Shown: one piece after another, positions 45,253 through 56,275 of the stretch
Numbering within the stretch: the stretch's first letter is position 1
How the letters are laid out: the number at the start of each line of letters is the position of its first letter
Assembly: GCA_947069175.1 (NCBI GenBank)
Contig: CAMTDV010000017.1
Location: 52,275,137 to 52,339,136 of the forward strand
DNA: 64,000 bases
Source of the DNA: Scalesia atractyloides
Lineage: Eukaryota; Streptophyta; Magnoliopsida; Asterales; Asteraceae
Reading direction: 5' to 3'
Notes under the pieces: generated by a model
Told to the model about the DNA's origin: nothing
Database searches by the model: none
What the model saw: only the letters and a program-made list of their open reading frames with translations
Made by a program: the position numbers and the translations under genes

Positions 45253-47098
45253 ATGTCGGAAAGTGCATCTCCCGGTGAAATAAATCAAGTGTCAAGAACT
45301 GCGACACCAAATGCTAGCCAAATGTCTCCGGCTACATCCACACCCTTTTCCACCCGTGGAGGTACTCCAACGGGACCTTTGTTCCCGGAGTTTGCCTCTT
45401 TCCAAACCCCGACTCCTCCACGATCTGGAGTTCCTTCTCCTCAAGTTGGAGTCACGAGCACCCCGGAGCGTGTCGACTTGACACCGAAAGGGGTAGCAAG
45501 ACACTTCTTGCAACTGAGAGATCTTCTCAACCAACACATGAGCGAAGACAGAGAAAAGGGGTAAGAATAAGGCTGGATTATGATGATCCCGAGCCCTCAC
45601 TATCACCCGGTCCTCCACCTTTTCCTTTCACCAGCTCATGGCCGATTACTTCTCACTTTGAAGCTGGTCTAAGCGTGACATGCCAACCCTTCAACCCAAC
45701 TCCTAATGCCTACGGGAGACCAAGTCCAACCGCCTTTCCCTTATTTACCTCACAACCCGTTGTAACTAGTGCACCCTTGGGCATGAAACCACCCTTGAAC
45801 AACTATGTCAGTCACCAGCTTCAAACGTTCCCCCTCCTGTTGCCATCACGTGGGAACAAGCCTTAACGGTCCTACCTTTGGCTCGGAGTGCAGCTATGAG
45901 CACTCCCATGGGAACGAACCAAGTAGCAGCAACTGAAAGCCTTCAAGGCTTTAACCTGATGCCCCAAATGATGGTTCAAATGATGGCACATTTCCCTTGG
46001 TCCCAGCTCATCAATCAAGTGTTGAGTACTCACCAAGGAACAACAAGTCATAATCTTGCTACAAGGGTAGAGGAAGACCTTACAAAACCTTACAAGCCCA
46101 GCAACCTATCGTGCTTTTCCCAAAAAATCGCGGACTATTACTTTCAAACAAAAATCAAGATGGCATCTCACATAAAAACATACGACGGAACCGAGGATCC
46201 AGAAGATCACCTCCAGATCTTTACCGGTGCTGCTAGAATCGAAAAATGGTCCAACGCTGAGGGCTGCCTCATGTTCATGCAAACTCTCGTTGGATCAACC
46301 AGAATATGTTTCAGTGACCTACCCGCCAAAAGCGTTCGAAGCTTTGATGACCTGAGCAAAGGGTTTCCATCCAATTTTTCACAGCAAAGGAGGTACGTCA
46401 AGGATGCCATGGTGATTTTCCAAATCAAGAAAAGAGACAATGAAAGCCTTCGAGAATTCATCGAAAGGTACAGGAAAGAAGGGTTAACATATGTGGGTGC
46501 TGATGAAAAAATGAGGGTGGCAGGCTTCATGAACGCCATCACCTCCAAGTACCTTACAAGGGACCTTAACAAGTGCCTACCCAAAACCCTCGAAGAAGCT
46601 CTTGAACGAGCTGAAGCTCACATTCGAGGAGAAGAGGCCGTTGATATCAAAGAGCAAAGGAAAAGAACACCCAGCTGGCGAAGCAACAGCCCTAGCCGGA
46701 AGAAAGGGAACTTTAATTCCTATGATAGGCGACCAAGAAGCTCGGATCAACGAAGGCCTGAAGGTCGGAACCCTCCAAGCAGGGAAAAGACTGTGAATTT
46801 CACAGCTCTAACTAAAACCCCTCAGGAGATCCTTGCCACTGAAGAAGTGAAACAAAGCTTCCGACCTCCTCGACCTTGCCCAAAAGCAAGAGAAACGAGA
46901 ACTCCACTCAGTTTTGTGAGTTCCACGAAGAAAAAGGCCACCATACCAACGATTGCTTTCAACTCAAGAAGAGAATTGAGGAGGCTGTTAAGTCTGGAGA
47001 ATTGGCCCATTTAGTAAAAGGGGTCAGGGACAAAATGGCTGAAGGAAAAAGCAAAGAAGTGAACATGGTGAACATTGACCAAGAGGTTCCCCACAAAT
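45253..47098 (+). pseudogene. gag of the Tat element
   Basis: Starts MSESASPGEINQVSRTATPN. The N-terminal third is Pro/Ser/Thr-rich and broken near 45564 and 45866. The capsid-like region is open from 45878 (MASHIKTYDGTEDPEDHLQI, FDDLSKGFPSNFSQQRR, ESLREFIERYRKEGLTY, EEALERAEAHIRGEEAV). A frameshift near 46870 leads into the zinc motif FCEFHEEKGHHTNDCFQLKK, a CX2HX4HX4C form common in Tat Gag. It ends at TGA 47096-47098. Role: particle formation. Confidence 0.9.
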
Positions 47099-47106
47099 GA
47101 CAACGC

Positions 47107-48906
47107 TTGGAGGCTTGGGAGTTTCAATGTGTATGCTTCCCACCACCTCAGGGGGATCTACTCTCGAACCCTTTGGTGGTCGAAACAATTGTGGGAACAA
47201 GTAGAACAAGCAAAGCCTACATTGACACAGGGGCGGCCACCGAGATCATGTTTGAAAAATTCTTCAACCGTCTCAATGACGAGGAACGTTCAAGGCTTCA
47301 ACCCTCCGGGTCCTCTATCAAAGGTATCGCTGATATACCCCTCAAGCCTTTGGGCCAACTAACCCTTGATGTCTGTTTTAGTGAAGGCAAGATGGAAAGA
47401 ACCTAACCACTCACCTTTGTGGTCATTAACATTCCCTCCAACTATGATGTTATCATAGGAAGACCAGGACAATGTGCATTCGGCATGGCTGTCTCGGTTG
47501 GTCAAGGAACCGTGAAGTTTCCCACCGAGATAGGAATTGCAACCCTTCAACCTACGCAGGAAGCCTACATGGTTGAAGGGGAAAGTTCAAAAAATGAAGA
47601 CAATGAAGGGCTGATCATAAACCCCAAATATCCTGAACAATGGATAAGGGTTAACACAAGCCTATCCAAAGAAACACTCTCATACCTTGAGAAGCTGCTC
47701 GTACACTATATTGATGTCTTTTCTTGGTGCCCGGAAGACATGACGGGTATCCCTCGAAGCATTGTTGAACATGAGCTAAAAATACCACCCGATGTCAAGC
47801 CTGTTCTCCAAAAGAAACAGAGCCTGGCTCCTGAACGAAGCTTGGCAGCATGTCAAGAGGTTGAAAAACTTGTCCTAGCTGCAATTCTTTGGGAAGTTAA
47901 TATCAATCCTGGGTTGCTAACCTGGTTGGTTCGAAAACCCGACAAGTCTTGGAGGATGTGCATCGACTTGAAAGACTTAAACAAAGCATGCCCAAAAGAT
48001 TGCTATCCCTTGCCCGAAATAGATCTGAAAGTCGACTCTCTTACCAGCTATCCTTTCAAGTGTTTCCTTGATGCTGACAAAGGATATCACCAAATCCTCA
48101 TGAAAGAAGAAGATGAAGAAAAAACCGCATTTCACACGGACAAAGGTATCTTTTGCTATCAAAAGATGCCTTTTGGCCTAAGGAATCAAGGTGCAACCTA
48201 TCAACATCTGATCAATAAAGCATTTGCTGGCCAACTTGGAAAAAACATGGAAGCTTATATCGACGACCTACTCATCAAAATCAAAACTGAATATCAAATG
48301 CTTGACGACATACAAGAAACCTTCCAAAACTTAAGAAAGATCAACATGAAACTCAACCTTGTAAAGTGTTCGTTTAGATTTGAAGAAGGCAAGTTCCTGG
48401 GACATATTGTGGGAAAACAAAGTATTAAAGCCAATCCCAACAAGGTCAAAGCTGTTCTTGAAACCAAATCTCCACAAAGCAAAAAAGAAGTGGAGAGCCT
48501 GAACGGAAGGCTTGCAGCCTTGAAGCGTTTTACCTCCAAAACACTCAAAGGGTGCACCAACAATAAAGATTTCAGGTGGACGGAAGAAGCGGAAGAAGCC
48601 TTCTATCAAATGAAGCAACACTTAGCTTCACTTCCTGCTATTGCAGCCCCTGAAACGGGAGAAATGATCCCTGTCTACCTCTCGATTGCTGAAGAAGCAC
48701 TAAGCGCGGTCTTAACCATCGAACGAAACAAAGTTCAGGTACCCGTTTACTTCTTCAGTAAAACTTTAAAACTAGCAGAGATCAAATATCCTCCTTTGGA
48801 AAAACTTGCTCTGGCCTTAGTTCAAACGGACAGAAGGCTTCGATGGTACTTTCAAGCACACCCGATACAAGTGGTCACCGACCAACCAATCAAGAGTGTG
48901 CTTTAA
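47107..48906 (+). pseudogene. Protease, reverse transcriptase and first RNase H of the Tat element
   Basis: One frame with a stop at 47404-47406. The protease has YIDTGAATEIMFEKF. The RT has RMCIDLKDLNKACPKDCYPL, FLDADKGYHQILM, MPFGLRNQGATYQHLINKAF and the catalytic AYIDDLLIK. The first RNase H (VYLSIAEEALSAVL, TDQPIKSVL) lacks the first catalytic Asp, replaced by Ser, as usual for the inactive connection-type domain in Tat. The frame ends at TAA 48904-48906, where Gln is expected. Confidence 0.92.
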
Positions 48907-48927
48907 AAACTAGAGAACTCAGGGCGA

Positions 48928-49641
48928 TTGGCCAAATGGGTTGTGGAACTAGGTGAACACAACATCACCTACGTACCAAGGAAAGCTATCAAAACCCAAG
49001 TCTTGGCCGACTTTATTGTAGAAGTCCCAAAGCAAGTTACCACTGAAGTCAATACAGCCATCACTGAACCTTCTGACCCTCAAGCTTGGAAGCTTTTTAC
49101 CGATGGAGCTTCCAGCATACAAGGGTCAGGAGCTGGGCTCATTTTAATCAACCATGAAGGGTTAGAATTTACATACGCTCTTCGACTTGAATTTCAGACC
49201 ACCAACAACGAAGTTGAATATGAGGCACTAATAGCTGGTTTGAAAATAGCACAAGAGATGAAGGTTCAAAAGCTTCAAGTCTTCATAGACTCGCTCCTCT
49301 TTTCAAGTCAAGTCAATGATAGCTATGTAGCAAAAGATCCCAACATGAAAAAGTACCAGGAAAAATCAAAAGAGTTGATGAACACATTTCAAGAATGTAC
49401 CATCAAACAAGTCCCAAGATCTCAAAACAAAAGAGCCGATGCCCTGAGCAAACTTGCATCCCTCACGTTTGCTCATCTTACCAAGAAGGTATTGGAAGAA
49501 GTGTTGAAAACTCCCTCAATTCAAGAGCTAGAGGTTCAAGATGTGATCACTGAAGTAGGTCCTAGTTGGATGACTCCTATTGAAAAGTTCCTCAAAAATA
49601 GTGAGTTACCCATTGACCAGATAGAGGCTGAAAGGGTTTGA
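48928..49641 (+). CDS. Archaeal-type RNase H (second RNase H) of the Tat element
   Basis: Same frame as the preceding RT, after one stop. LFTDGASSIQGSGAGLIL gives the first Asp, TTNNEVEYEALIAGLKIAQE the Glu, FIDSLLFSSQVN the next Asp and KRADALSKLA the last Asp. The usual DSQLV is DSLLF here. This extra RNase H is a known acquisition of the Tat lineage and takes over the lost activity of the first domain. The piece has no internal stop but is only part of a polyprotein, so it is not a free gene. Confidence 0.88.
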   Translation: MAKWVVELGEHNITYVPRKAIKTQVLADFIVEVPKQVTTEVNTAITEPSDPQAWKLFTDGASSIQGSGAGLILINHEGLEFTYALRLEFQTTNNEVEYEALIAGLKIAQEMKVQKLQVFIDSLLFSSQVNDSYVAKDPNMKKYQEKSKELMNTFQECTIKQVPRSQNKRADALSKLASLTFAHLTKKVLEEVLKTPSIQELEVQDVITEVGPSWMTPIEKFLKNSELPIDQIEAERV

Positions 49642-50860
49642 ATCAAATCCAGGCAGTATGTGTTGCAAGGAGAAACCCTTTACAAGAAAGGTTACCTTGC
49701 ACCGTTACTCAGATGTGTTGGCCTGTAACAAAGTCAGTACCTGCTCAAAGAGGTTCACGAGGGAATATGTGGAGTTCATTTCGGACCAGATCGGTGGTTA
49801 CAAAACTGATGAACCTCGGATACTTCTGGCCCACTATGCATCGAGATGCCACCGAGTAGCTAAAAAGTCTGAAGCTTGTCAAATACATGCACCCATTCCC
49901 AAAAGCCCTAAGCATGATCTTGTCCCTATCTCCTCGGCTTGGCCATTTCACAAATGGGGGATGGACATTGTTGGTCCTTTCCCACCGGCCAAAGGACGGG
50001 TAAAATTCTTGTTGGAAACCGTGGACTACTTCACCAAGTGGCCCGAAGTCAAGCCACTTGCAAAGATAACGGCAAACAAGTCATTGACTTTGTATGGGAA
50101 AGCATAATTTGTCGCTTTGGGCTGCCAGGAGTATTGGTCACGGATAATCGGAAGCAATTTGCTGGGAAGCCTTTTAGCACATGGTGCAAGGAATTCAGGA
50201 TAACCCAAGTATTCAGCTCAGTTGCATACCCACAATCTAACGGCCAAGTTGAAAGAACAAACAGAAGTATCGTAGAAGGAATCAAAACTCGATTGGGGAG
50301 GCATGAAAACAATTGGCTTGAAGAACTTCCAAACGTTCTATGGGAAATACGAACAACGAAAAAACAAGCCACAAAAAAACCTTACAGTTTGGTGTTTGGA
50401 TCGGAAGCTGTAATCCTAGCAGAAATAGGAGTTGTAACTCAAAGAACACTCAACACGGACCTCGAATCAAATAGCAATGAGACCATGTTGAACTTGCAAC
50501 TCCTTGAAGAAATTCGCGATCAAGCTGCCATACAAGAAGCCAAGTACAAGCAAAAAATGGAAGCCTATTACAATGCAAGGGTGAAACATGAACGTTTCAG
50601 CCTGGTGATCTTGTACTCTGAAACAACAAGGCCAGCAAGAAAGAAAACCAATGAAAACTCGGCCCAAAATGGGAAGGGCCATACACAATCCTTGAAGCTC
50701 ACAAAGGTGGCTCCTACAAGTTGGCCGATGCAGAAGGCAAAAAGCTTCCCAGGCACTGGAATGGCCAAACCCTTAAAAGGTTCCATGTCTAGACAAGAAA
50801 TTAAGAATGTATTTCAGGAGTTGTGTAATCTCCCCTTTTGTAAACGAAAAACCTCTTGAA
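49642..50860 (+). pseudogene. Integrase of the Tat element
   Basis: Several overlapping frames. The zinc part is shifted (LGYFWPTMHRDATE in one frame, then SEACQIHAPIPKSPKHD in another). The catalytic core has WGMDIVGPFPPAKG (first Asp), VLVTDNRKQFAGKPF (second) and YPQSNGQVERTNRSI (Glu). The C-terminal part ends near 50860 after further shifts. The HHCC region and the core are thus no longer in one frame. Confidence 0.88.
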
Positions 50861-51556
50861 TGAATGATGAAGCTTTTATCATAACTTGTCTTATCTATCC
50901 TATAATCAGGTTGAGGACCTAACAAAAAACTCCATGGCAAGGGACATGTAAGGGGATGAGCTCCCATGCCACATCGCTCAATAGGTTCAAGGGTTGAATG
51001 AACCTATATAAGGGGTGAGTTCCTAAATCAATACAAATCCATGAGACTTAGAAAATTTTCAACAAACTTGTCTCATTGACGGGTTTGAGCCGTCCACATC
51101 AATTGTTCCTTAAAGTTTAAAAAGTTTATGAAATACAAACACACTAAGAAATGATATAAAGGATAGAAAATATGTGTCATTTACCTAATGAAGCCTTGAA
51201 GCTAAAGTGACTGCAGCACTAAAACTTCTTAAGGAAAATGATAAACAGACACATAAAACAAACAAGACAAATGATCATCAACACACGAACAACAAAGATA
51301 CAAAACATCAAAGCATAAACGATGCATAGTCATAAAAGGCCTTAGAGGCCATAATACCTAATCATTGTCCCAATATACACCAAGGCTAACTAACATAAGA
51401 AACCTTAAGGGTTTTAAAACCTAGAAATTGTTCAAACAGCCATTGAGGCTAGCAACAACCACAAACAGAAACCTTAAGGGTTTCTACAAAACCTAAAATG
51501 TTCAAAAGAAATAATAACATTGTTCAAAGGTGCTAAGATAGCTACGAATAAATTGT
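50861..51556. other. Spacer between integrase and antisense ORF
   Basis: About 700 bases without a credible ORF on either strand. It has two echoes of AACCTTAAGGGTTT (51403-51416 and 51472-51485), and CCTTGAAGCCT/AGGCTT-like echoes as in the LTR. It lies at the 3' end of both converging genes, so it may hold their transcript ends. That is inference. Confidence 0.5.
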
Positions 51557-53739
51557 TCAAACACCAGAAGAAGGTTTGGAAACCCCGGTCCCATCACCTT
51601 TACTTTTCTTTGCCTTCTTGACTTTTGGGTCACCACCACCACTAACGGCTGAACCTTCAAGGCTTGCCGTATTAGACCCATCAGCACCACCAAACAAAGT
51701 CTCTTCACTATCTCCTAAACGGGAACGCTTCTTAGATAAAGACACAAGCACCTCAGAACAAACCTTCTCATCGAGCCCAGAAGGTTTCAATCCCTACAAA
51801 ACGGAACTGGGTTTACCAAAGCAGGAAGAAACCTCACCCACATAAGGATAAGTCAGCCTTTCCATAGCTTGAACAGACTCTTTGAAAGTCTCTGAGGCCT
51901 CGGGGCGAAATAGAGGAGATTGTTCCAAAGCTTGACCCGACTCATGAAGTTTAAAACCAGCAACCAAACCCACGTGCTTCCCATAATTCAATAGCTTTGT
52001 GTAAACGCCACCAAGGGCTGAATTAAACTCAGTTGAGTGAAGGAGATAAGTGACAACCTGTTGGAAACCATGCTCAATGAGCCACTGGTAGCCTGAACCA
52101 TAGAAGCCTTTAAGCCTTCCTTCTCCCCAACAAAAGCTTTCTTCTGAACTTCCAAGGCCTCCCTATCAGCCTTGAGCTGGAGCTTATCTGCCTCCATCCT
52201 TTTCTTTAGATCTCCAATCTCAACCTCATGCCTACGAGTAATTTCCCCAACCTTTTTTACCCAAGCCTCCTCCTTTTTTGCAAACCCATCAATGTCTTTC
52301 CTCATAGCAGCCATAGATGTTTTCATTTGATCATTCTTCTTTGAAAACTCAGCATTCCTGCATCCCTTTCCTAAAATGAGTAACACTCTCAGCCAAAAGG
52401 GCCGTAATGTTGCAGGAACTGAGGATTAGGCGTGAAAGCATTGCATCACCCTCCATATCAGAAATTGAACCTGGAACTCTAGGAGGGGCAAAATTTGCTA
52501 ACACATCTGCACAAACATCAGGATCCTTTAAACTATCCCCAACCTTCACATTCCAATTGGGGACATAAACCTCATCTCCAGTTAAACCTTCCACATTCCT
52601 TGAAGACCCTTGAATAGAAGGAACCACAACCTTCTTACCTGCATATTTCTTCTTCTTAGCAATCACCAACTCTTGTTGTTTCTCAACTTCATCACCAGAA
52701 CCTTGATTCCCGGAAGTATCAACATCATCACTTAAGTCAACATGCTCGGGAGGAGACGACTGACCACTAGCTTCCAACAAACGCCGATTGGAACGACGAG
52801 TTGATACCTTTGGAGCAGCAAATTTTGTAAAGCCTTTAACATTTGGCATGTTCACATAACCAGCATCTTCAACCGATGTTCCGACCCCTTAACAATAACA
52901 TCCTCACCAGGTGTAGCTTCGACATCCCCAAACACGACATCTGAAGTGTCATCACTCTTCACAAAGTCTAGTGCAGACATAACTGCAAAACAAAATACAT
53001 GGCATAAACAAACACGTAACAAAAAAGCAATAACATAACAGAACAAATGTATACCCTGACCATCTCTCATAAGCAGTGGATCCCGATTAGACTTATCCCA
53101 CAATTTACTTATACCCAATAACACCAGAAAATGTTCAAGAAAAGGACGAACCCTTGAAGGACACTCACGGATAGCTTTGAGAAAACAATCATTTATCTCA
53201 GAGTCGGAGGGTTCAGGTTCATTAAGAACAGCTTCTGGCTGTCTCCATATCATCTTAAAAGAAACGATTTCATCAGAAACCCAGAAGAACCGATCTTTCC
53301 AGACACCAAGACTAGTGACTATAGAGGAAACCAAACAAGTATCGACTTGAGACGTTTCAAATGTATACCAATCGCCATTCTTCGCTAGACGAAAGAAACG
53401 GCGAAAGGACAACAAAGATGGGTCATAACCCAACAATCGACACAACACCTCAAAGTGCAAAACCCTAGCCAAACCATGAGGATGGATTTGACCAAACGAG
53501 ATGCGATAATACTGTAACACATTCAAAACAAAGAGTGAAAACAGATGACGAAGATTAGAGAACTCAAAGTGTCAACAATAAAGAGCAATCGAACCAGCCG
53601 GACACAGATCCATCAAAACATCCATCACAGGAGCAACCAGTTTAAACTTTAACCCAATACCCCATTCAATACAAAACGATTCAACCTCTTCTTGGGTCAA
53701 ACGAGAGTAACTCACAGCTAAATCCTTACGAGCACCCAT
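51557..53739 (-). pseudogene. Antisense ORF of the Tat element (Transposase_28-type protein), with intron
   Basis: Minus-strand gene of about 2.2 kb. Start MGARKDLAVSYSRLTQEEVE (ATG 53739-53737). The N-terminal domain, with HPHGLARVLHFEVLCRLLGY and FRRFFRLAKNGDWYTFETSQ, resembles the plant 'putative gypsy type transposon' domain (PF04195) reported in antisense ORFs of Tat elements. A likely intron, 53054-52983, splits DGQ and VMSALDFVKSDD. Downstream are a Ser/Lys-rich linker (APKVSTRRSNRRLLE), a long coiled coil (52340-52060; DGFAKKEEAWVKKVGEITRR) and a basic tail KKAKKSKGDG. Lesions: TGA at codon 56 (53574-53572), frameshifts near 52888 and 52365, another near 52020, and a TAG near 51793. 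Function unknown. Confidence 0.82.
52983..53054 (-). other. Putative 72-nt spliceosomal intron in the antisense ORF
   Basis: On the minus strand the sequence runs CAGG|GTATACATTTG ... TTTTGCAG|TTATGTC. It is T-rich throughout. Splicing joins GAT GGT CAG G with TT ATG TCT, giving DGQVMSALDF, which fits related antisense-ORF proteins as I remember them. The length is a multiple of three with no stop, so retention would add 24 mostly hydrophobic residues. Confidence 0.65.
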
Positions 53740-54057
53740 AATTTTTTATTGAAAGAAAGAAAAAACGAAAATAAGAACTAACATGGGCAAAGGAAAGGAG
53801 AAGGAAAATTGAGAGAAAATGAGGAAGTTTGTGTTTATCTTGATAATAAATGAAAAGTAAAAGGGGGCAAAATGATTATACAGCAGTTAATTAAAAACTG
53901 CCTCCTTCAAAAACTGCTACTAGTCACATCAACCGTCTTGTCAAAATTCAAATTTCAAAATCTCAACTATAACGAACCCTTCAAGCCTTGAAGCCTTTAA
54001 GCAATAAAATAATGTGTGAAAGTCAGAAGTATTTTAGCTTACTTCCTAAAAACCTCT

Positions 54058-54069
54058 GACTTGGGGGGC
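54058..54069 (+). promoter_or_regulatory. Polypurine tract of the Tat element
   Basis: GACTTGGGGGGC immediately before TGATGACGGG of the 3' LTR. A G-rich tract at this place is usual. Confidence 0.75.
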
Positions 54070-54695
54070 TGATGACGGGGTAGCTCAAGCCTCAATAAAA
54101 TGGTTTAAGCACATTAACGCTTAAAAGGTCAAAAGGTTAAAGGGTTCGAAACCCGCAAACTCAGGTGAACAACAAAAAGCATGTGAACAGTAAACCATCA
54201 CCTCACTAATTGCTTGTCAAACTCTCTCACAGCTGTAAAAGAGAACATGTGCACAGAGAACACCCTTTTATCCGCAGGTCCAAAGCCTTCAACCCTTAAA
54301 CGAGTAATTCCTCCACTGTAGCCTTGGATCCTTGGTCACGAGCTTCCTATTATAGAATGTGTCTTGTCTATAAGAACCAGCTCCAACAGCCATATCACAT
54401 ACACCAGATCTGCTGAGTTTACACATACTCACTGATCTTCTCTCCTTTCTTGAGAACAAGCTCCTTGCTTGCTTCTCTTCTTCACTTCAAACAACATTGC
54501 TTCACTAGCAACTTCATTCTGGCTTGAATTCCCTTCAAGCTGGAATAAAAAACGATCAATAAACAAGTGACCCATCCCACGTGCTACAAACGTGGGAGGA
54601 CCCCATGACCTGCGTTAGGCTAATCGAAACCCTTGAAGCCTTTTAGCCTAACCAGTCTGTCCACTATCCTTGGTCTTGTATCTGTTGTAACAACA
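54070..54695 (+). repeat. 3' LTR of the Tat element
   Basis: 626 bp, TGATGACGGGG to TTGTAACAACA, followed by CATAT (54696-54700). Any promoter of the antisense ORF would have to lie here or between here and 53739, and I see no clear minus-strand TATA box. Confidence 0.93.
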
Positions 54696-54700
54696 CATAT

Positions 54701-55134
54701 AAAACTTATTAGATTCTATGTGACCTCACATGTAAGCAAAAGTGGTTTCTTAATACCCTGCGCTTCACGCTCATAATTTACCCCACCCTTTCAACCTTCA
54801 CCTCACTCACCCTCGGGGGCTTTGTGCTACAACCACTTTAGGTGAGGTTGGCAAAGGGTGTGGGTCAGTGATCAGTCTGTAACTTTTTTTGTATGGGATT
54901 CATAATTTTTTTTAGTCATAGTGGTTTATTGGTTTATTTAAATTTTTTTCCAGCTTGAGTCATATAATAAAGAGACAAAACCAGATAAATTTCATCCAAA
55001 CTAAAAATACATCATGGTTATTTGATTTCCCAATAATGTATAAAAGTTTGTTTAAGTTCGGATCGATTCGAGTTTTTAGTAAGCTGATCTGAAGTAGCTC
55101 ATGAGCGGCTCAACTTGTTTATACCTCAAGCGAC
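54701..55134. other. Intergenic, nothing recognised
   Basis: No ORF or repeat boundary seen. A T-rich patch lies at about 54885-54945. Confidence 0.5.
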
Positions 55135-55441
55135 TAGGGATGGCAATGGGTCTGGTATGGCTAATATCAAACCCATGCCTAGTTGTAAAATTTTGTCCCA
55201 TACCTGGCCCATTACCCGTCGGGTATTTGACGGGCATTTACCCATCGGGTATCGAGCATACCCATGGATATCGAGTATCCCTGTTGTGATTTTCATGTGT
55301 ATATATATTGTTTACTTTCCTATATAAATTTATGTTTTAAAAATCTATAAAATATATATTAATTGCCATAATAATATTTGATATATTTAATAATGTAAAT
55401 ATATTATAATTTTAATCTAAAAAATAATTTTGTATTTCATA

Positions 55442-55478
<37 letters not shown>

Positions 55479-56275
55479 TAATGCCATCAAAATATATATA
55501 TAAATATATATATATATGAAAACAGAATTTTCACATAATTAATTTATAAGAACTACAACACTTTTGTTAGTCTTCTTTTTAAATTAATATTAAACTACAT
55601 TAATGCTATATCCTGATAACTACCACTAACATCAAAACAAATCGTAAAACAAAATAAATAAAAAATGAAAAGTAACACCAGGTGAAACGTAGACGTAAAA
55701 TCATTGAACCACGCATACGAAGAAATTAGACCGAACATAAAACATAGAAAAGAATCACTATGTCGATATAGGACCTATGAGTTGCGACGAACCTGTTAAA
55801 CGGAAAAAATAAACGTAAAAACATTAAACCATATACACACGTTGCGCCGTGTATGAAAACGAATAAAATTTCAAAAAGATAAATCAATATGTATTACAAA
55901 AATACATACATGATTTAAGTAAGTAATTAAATTAAAACAAAGAAATCATAAAATAAATAAGAATAGAAATAAAGATAACAATACAATATAATGTCCCACA
56001 GACCCACAACAAAACTTTTTTTTTTGAGAAACTCACCAAGCGTAACATACAATACATTTATGCTCACAAAACTTGCTAACTGATAATATCTAAATATGAA
56101 ACATTACTAAACTATAGTTAAAGGAAAACCTATATAAAACATAAAAGTATTCGGGTATATATTTCAGGTAAACGGATATATAGTTTTGGGTAATCGGGTC
56201 GGGTATCATCTAATCCTATACCCGTGAAATATTTTCTTTATACCCATACCATGCTCAATACCCGGGGTATCGGGT

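Larger units (their letters stand above)
44583..54695 (+). mobile_element. Ty3/gypsy Tat-lineage LTR retrotransposon, with antisense ORF
   Basis: 10.1 kb with LTRs at 44583-45172 and 54070-54695, a TGGCGCC-type PBS, a PPT, and a perfect CATAT duplication. Sense genes are gag, protease, RT, a degenerate RNase H, a second archaeal-type RNase H, and integrase. A long minus-strand ORF lies between integrase and the 3' LTR. The second RNase H and the antisense ORF are known traits of Tat elements (Retand/TatIV/Ogre group). All genes carry stops or shifts. The LTRs differ by small indels, including one of about 50 bases, so this is an old copy. Confidence 0.95.
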
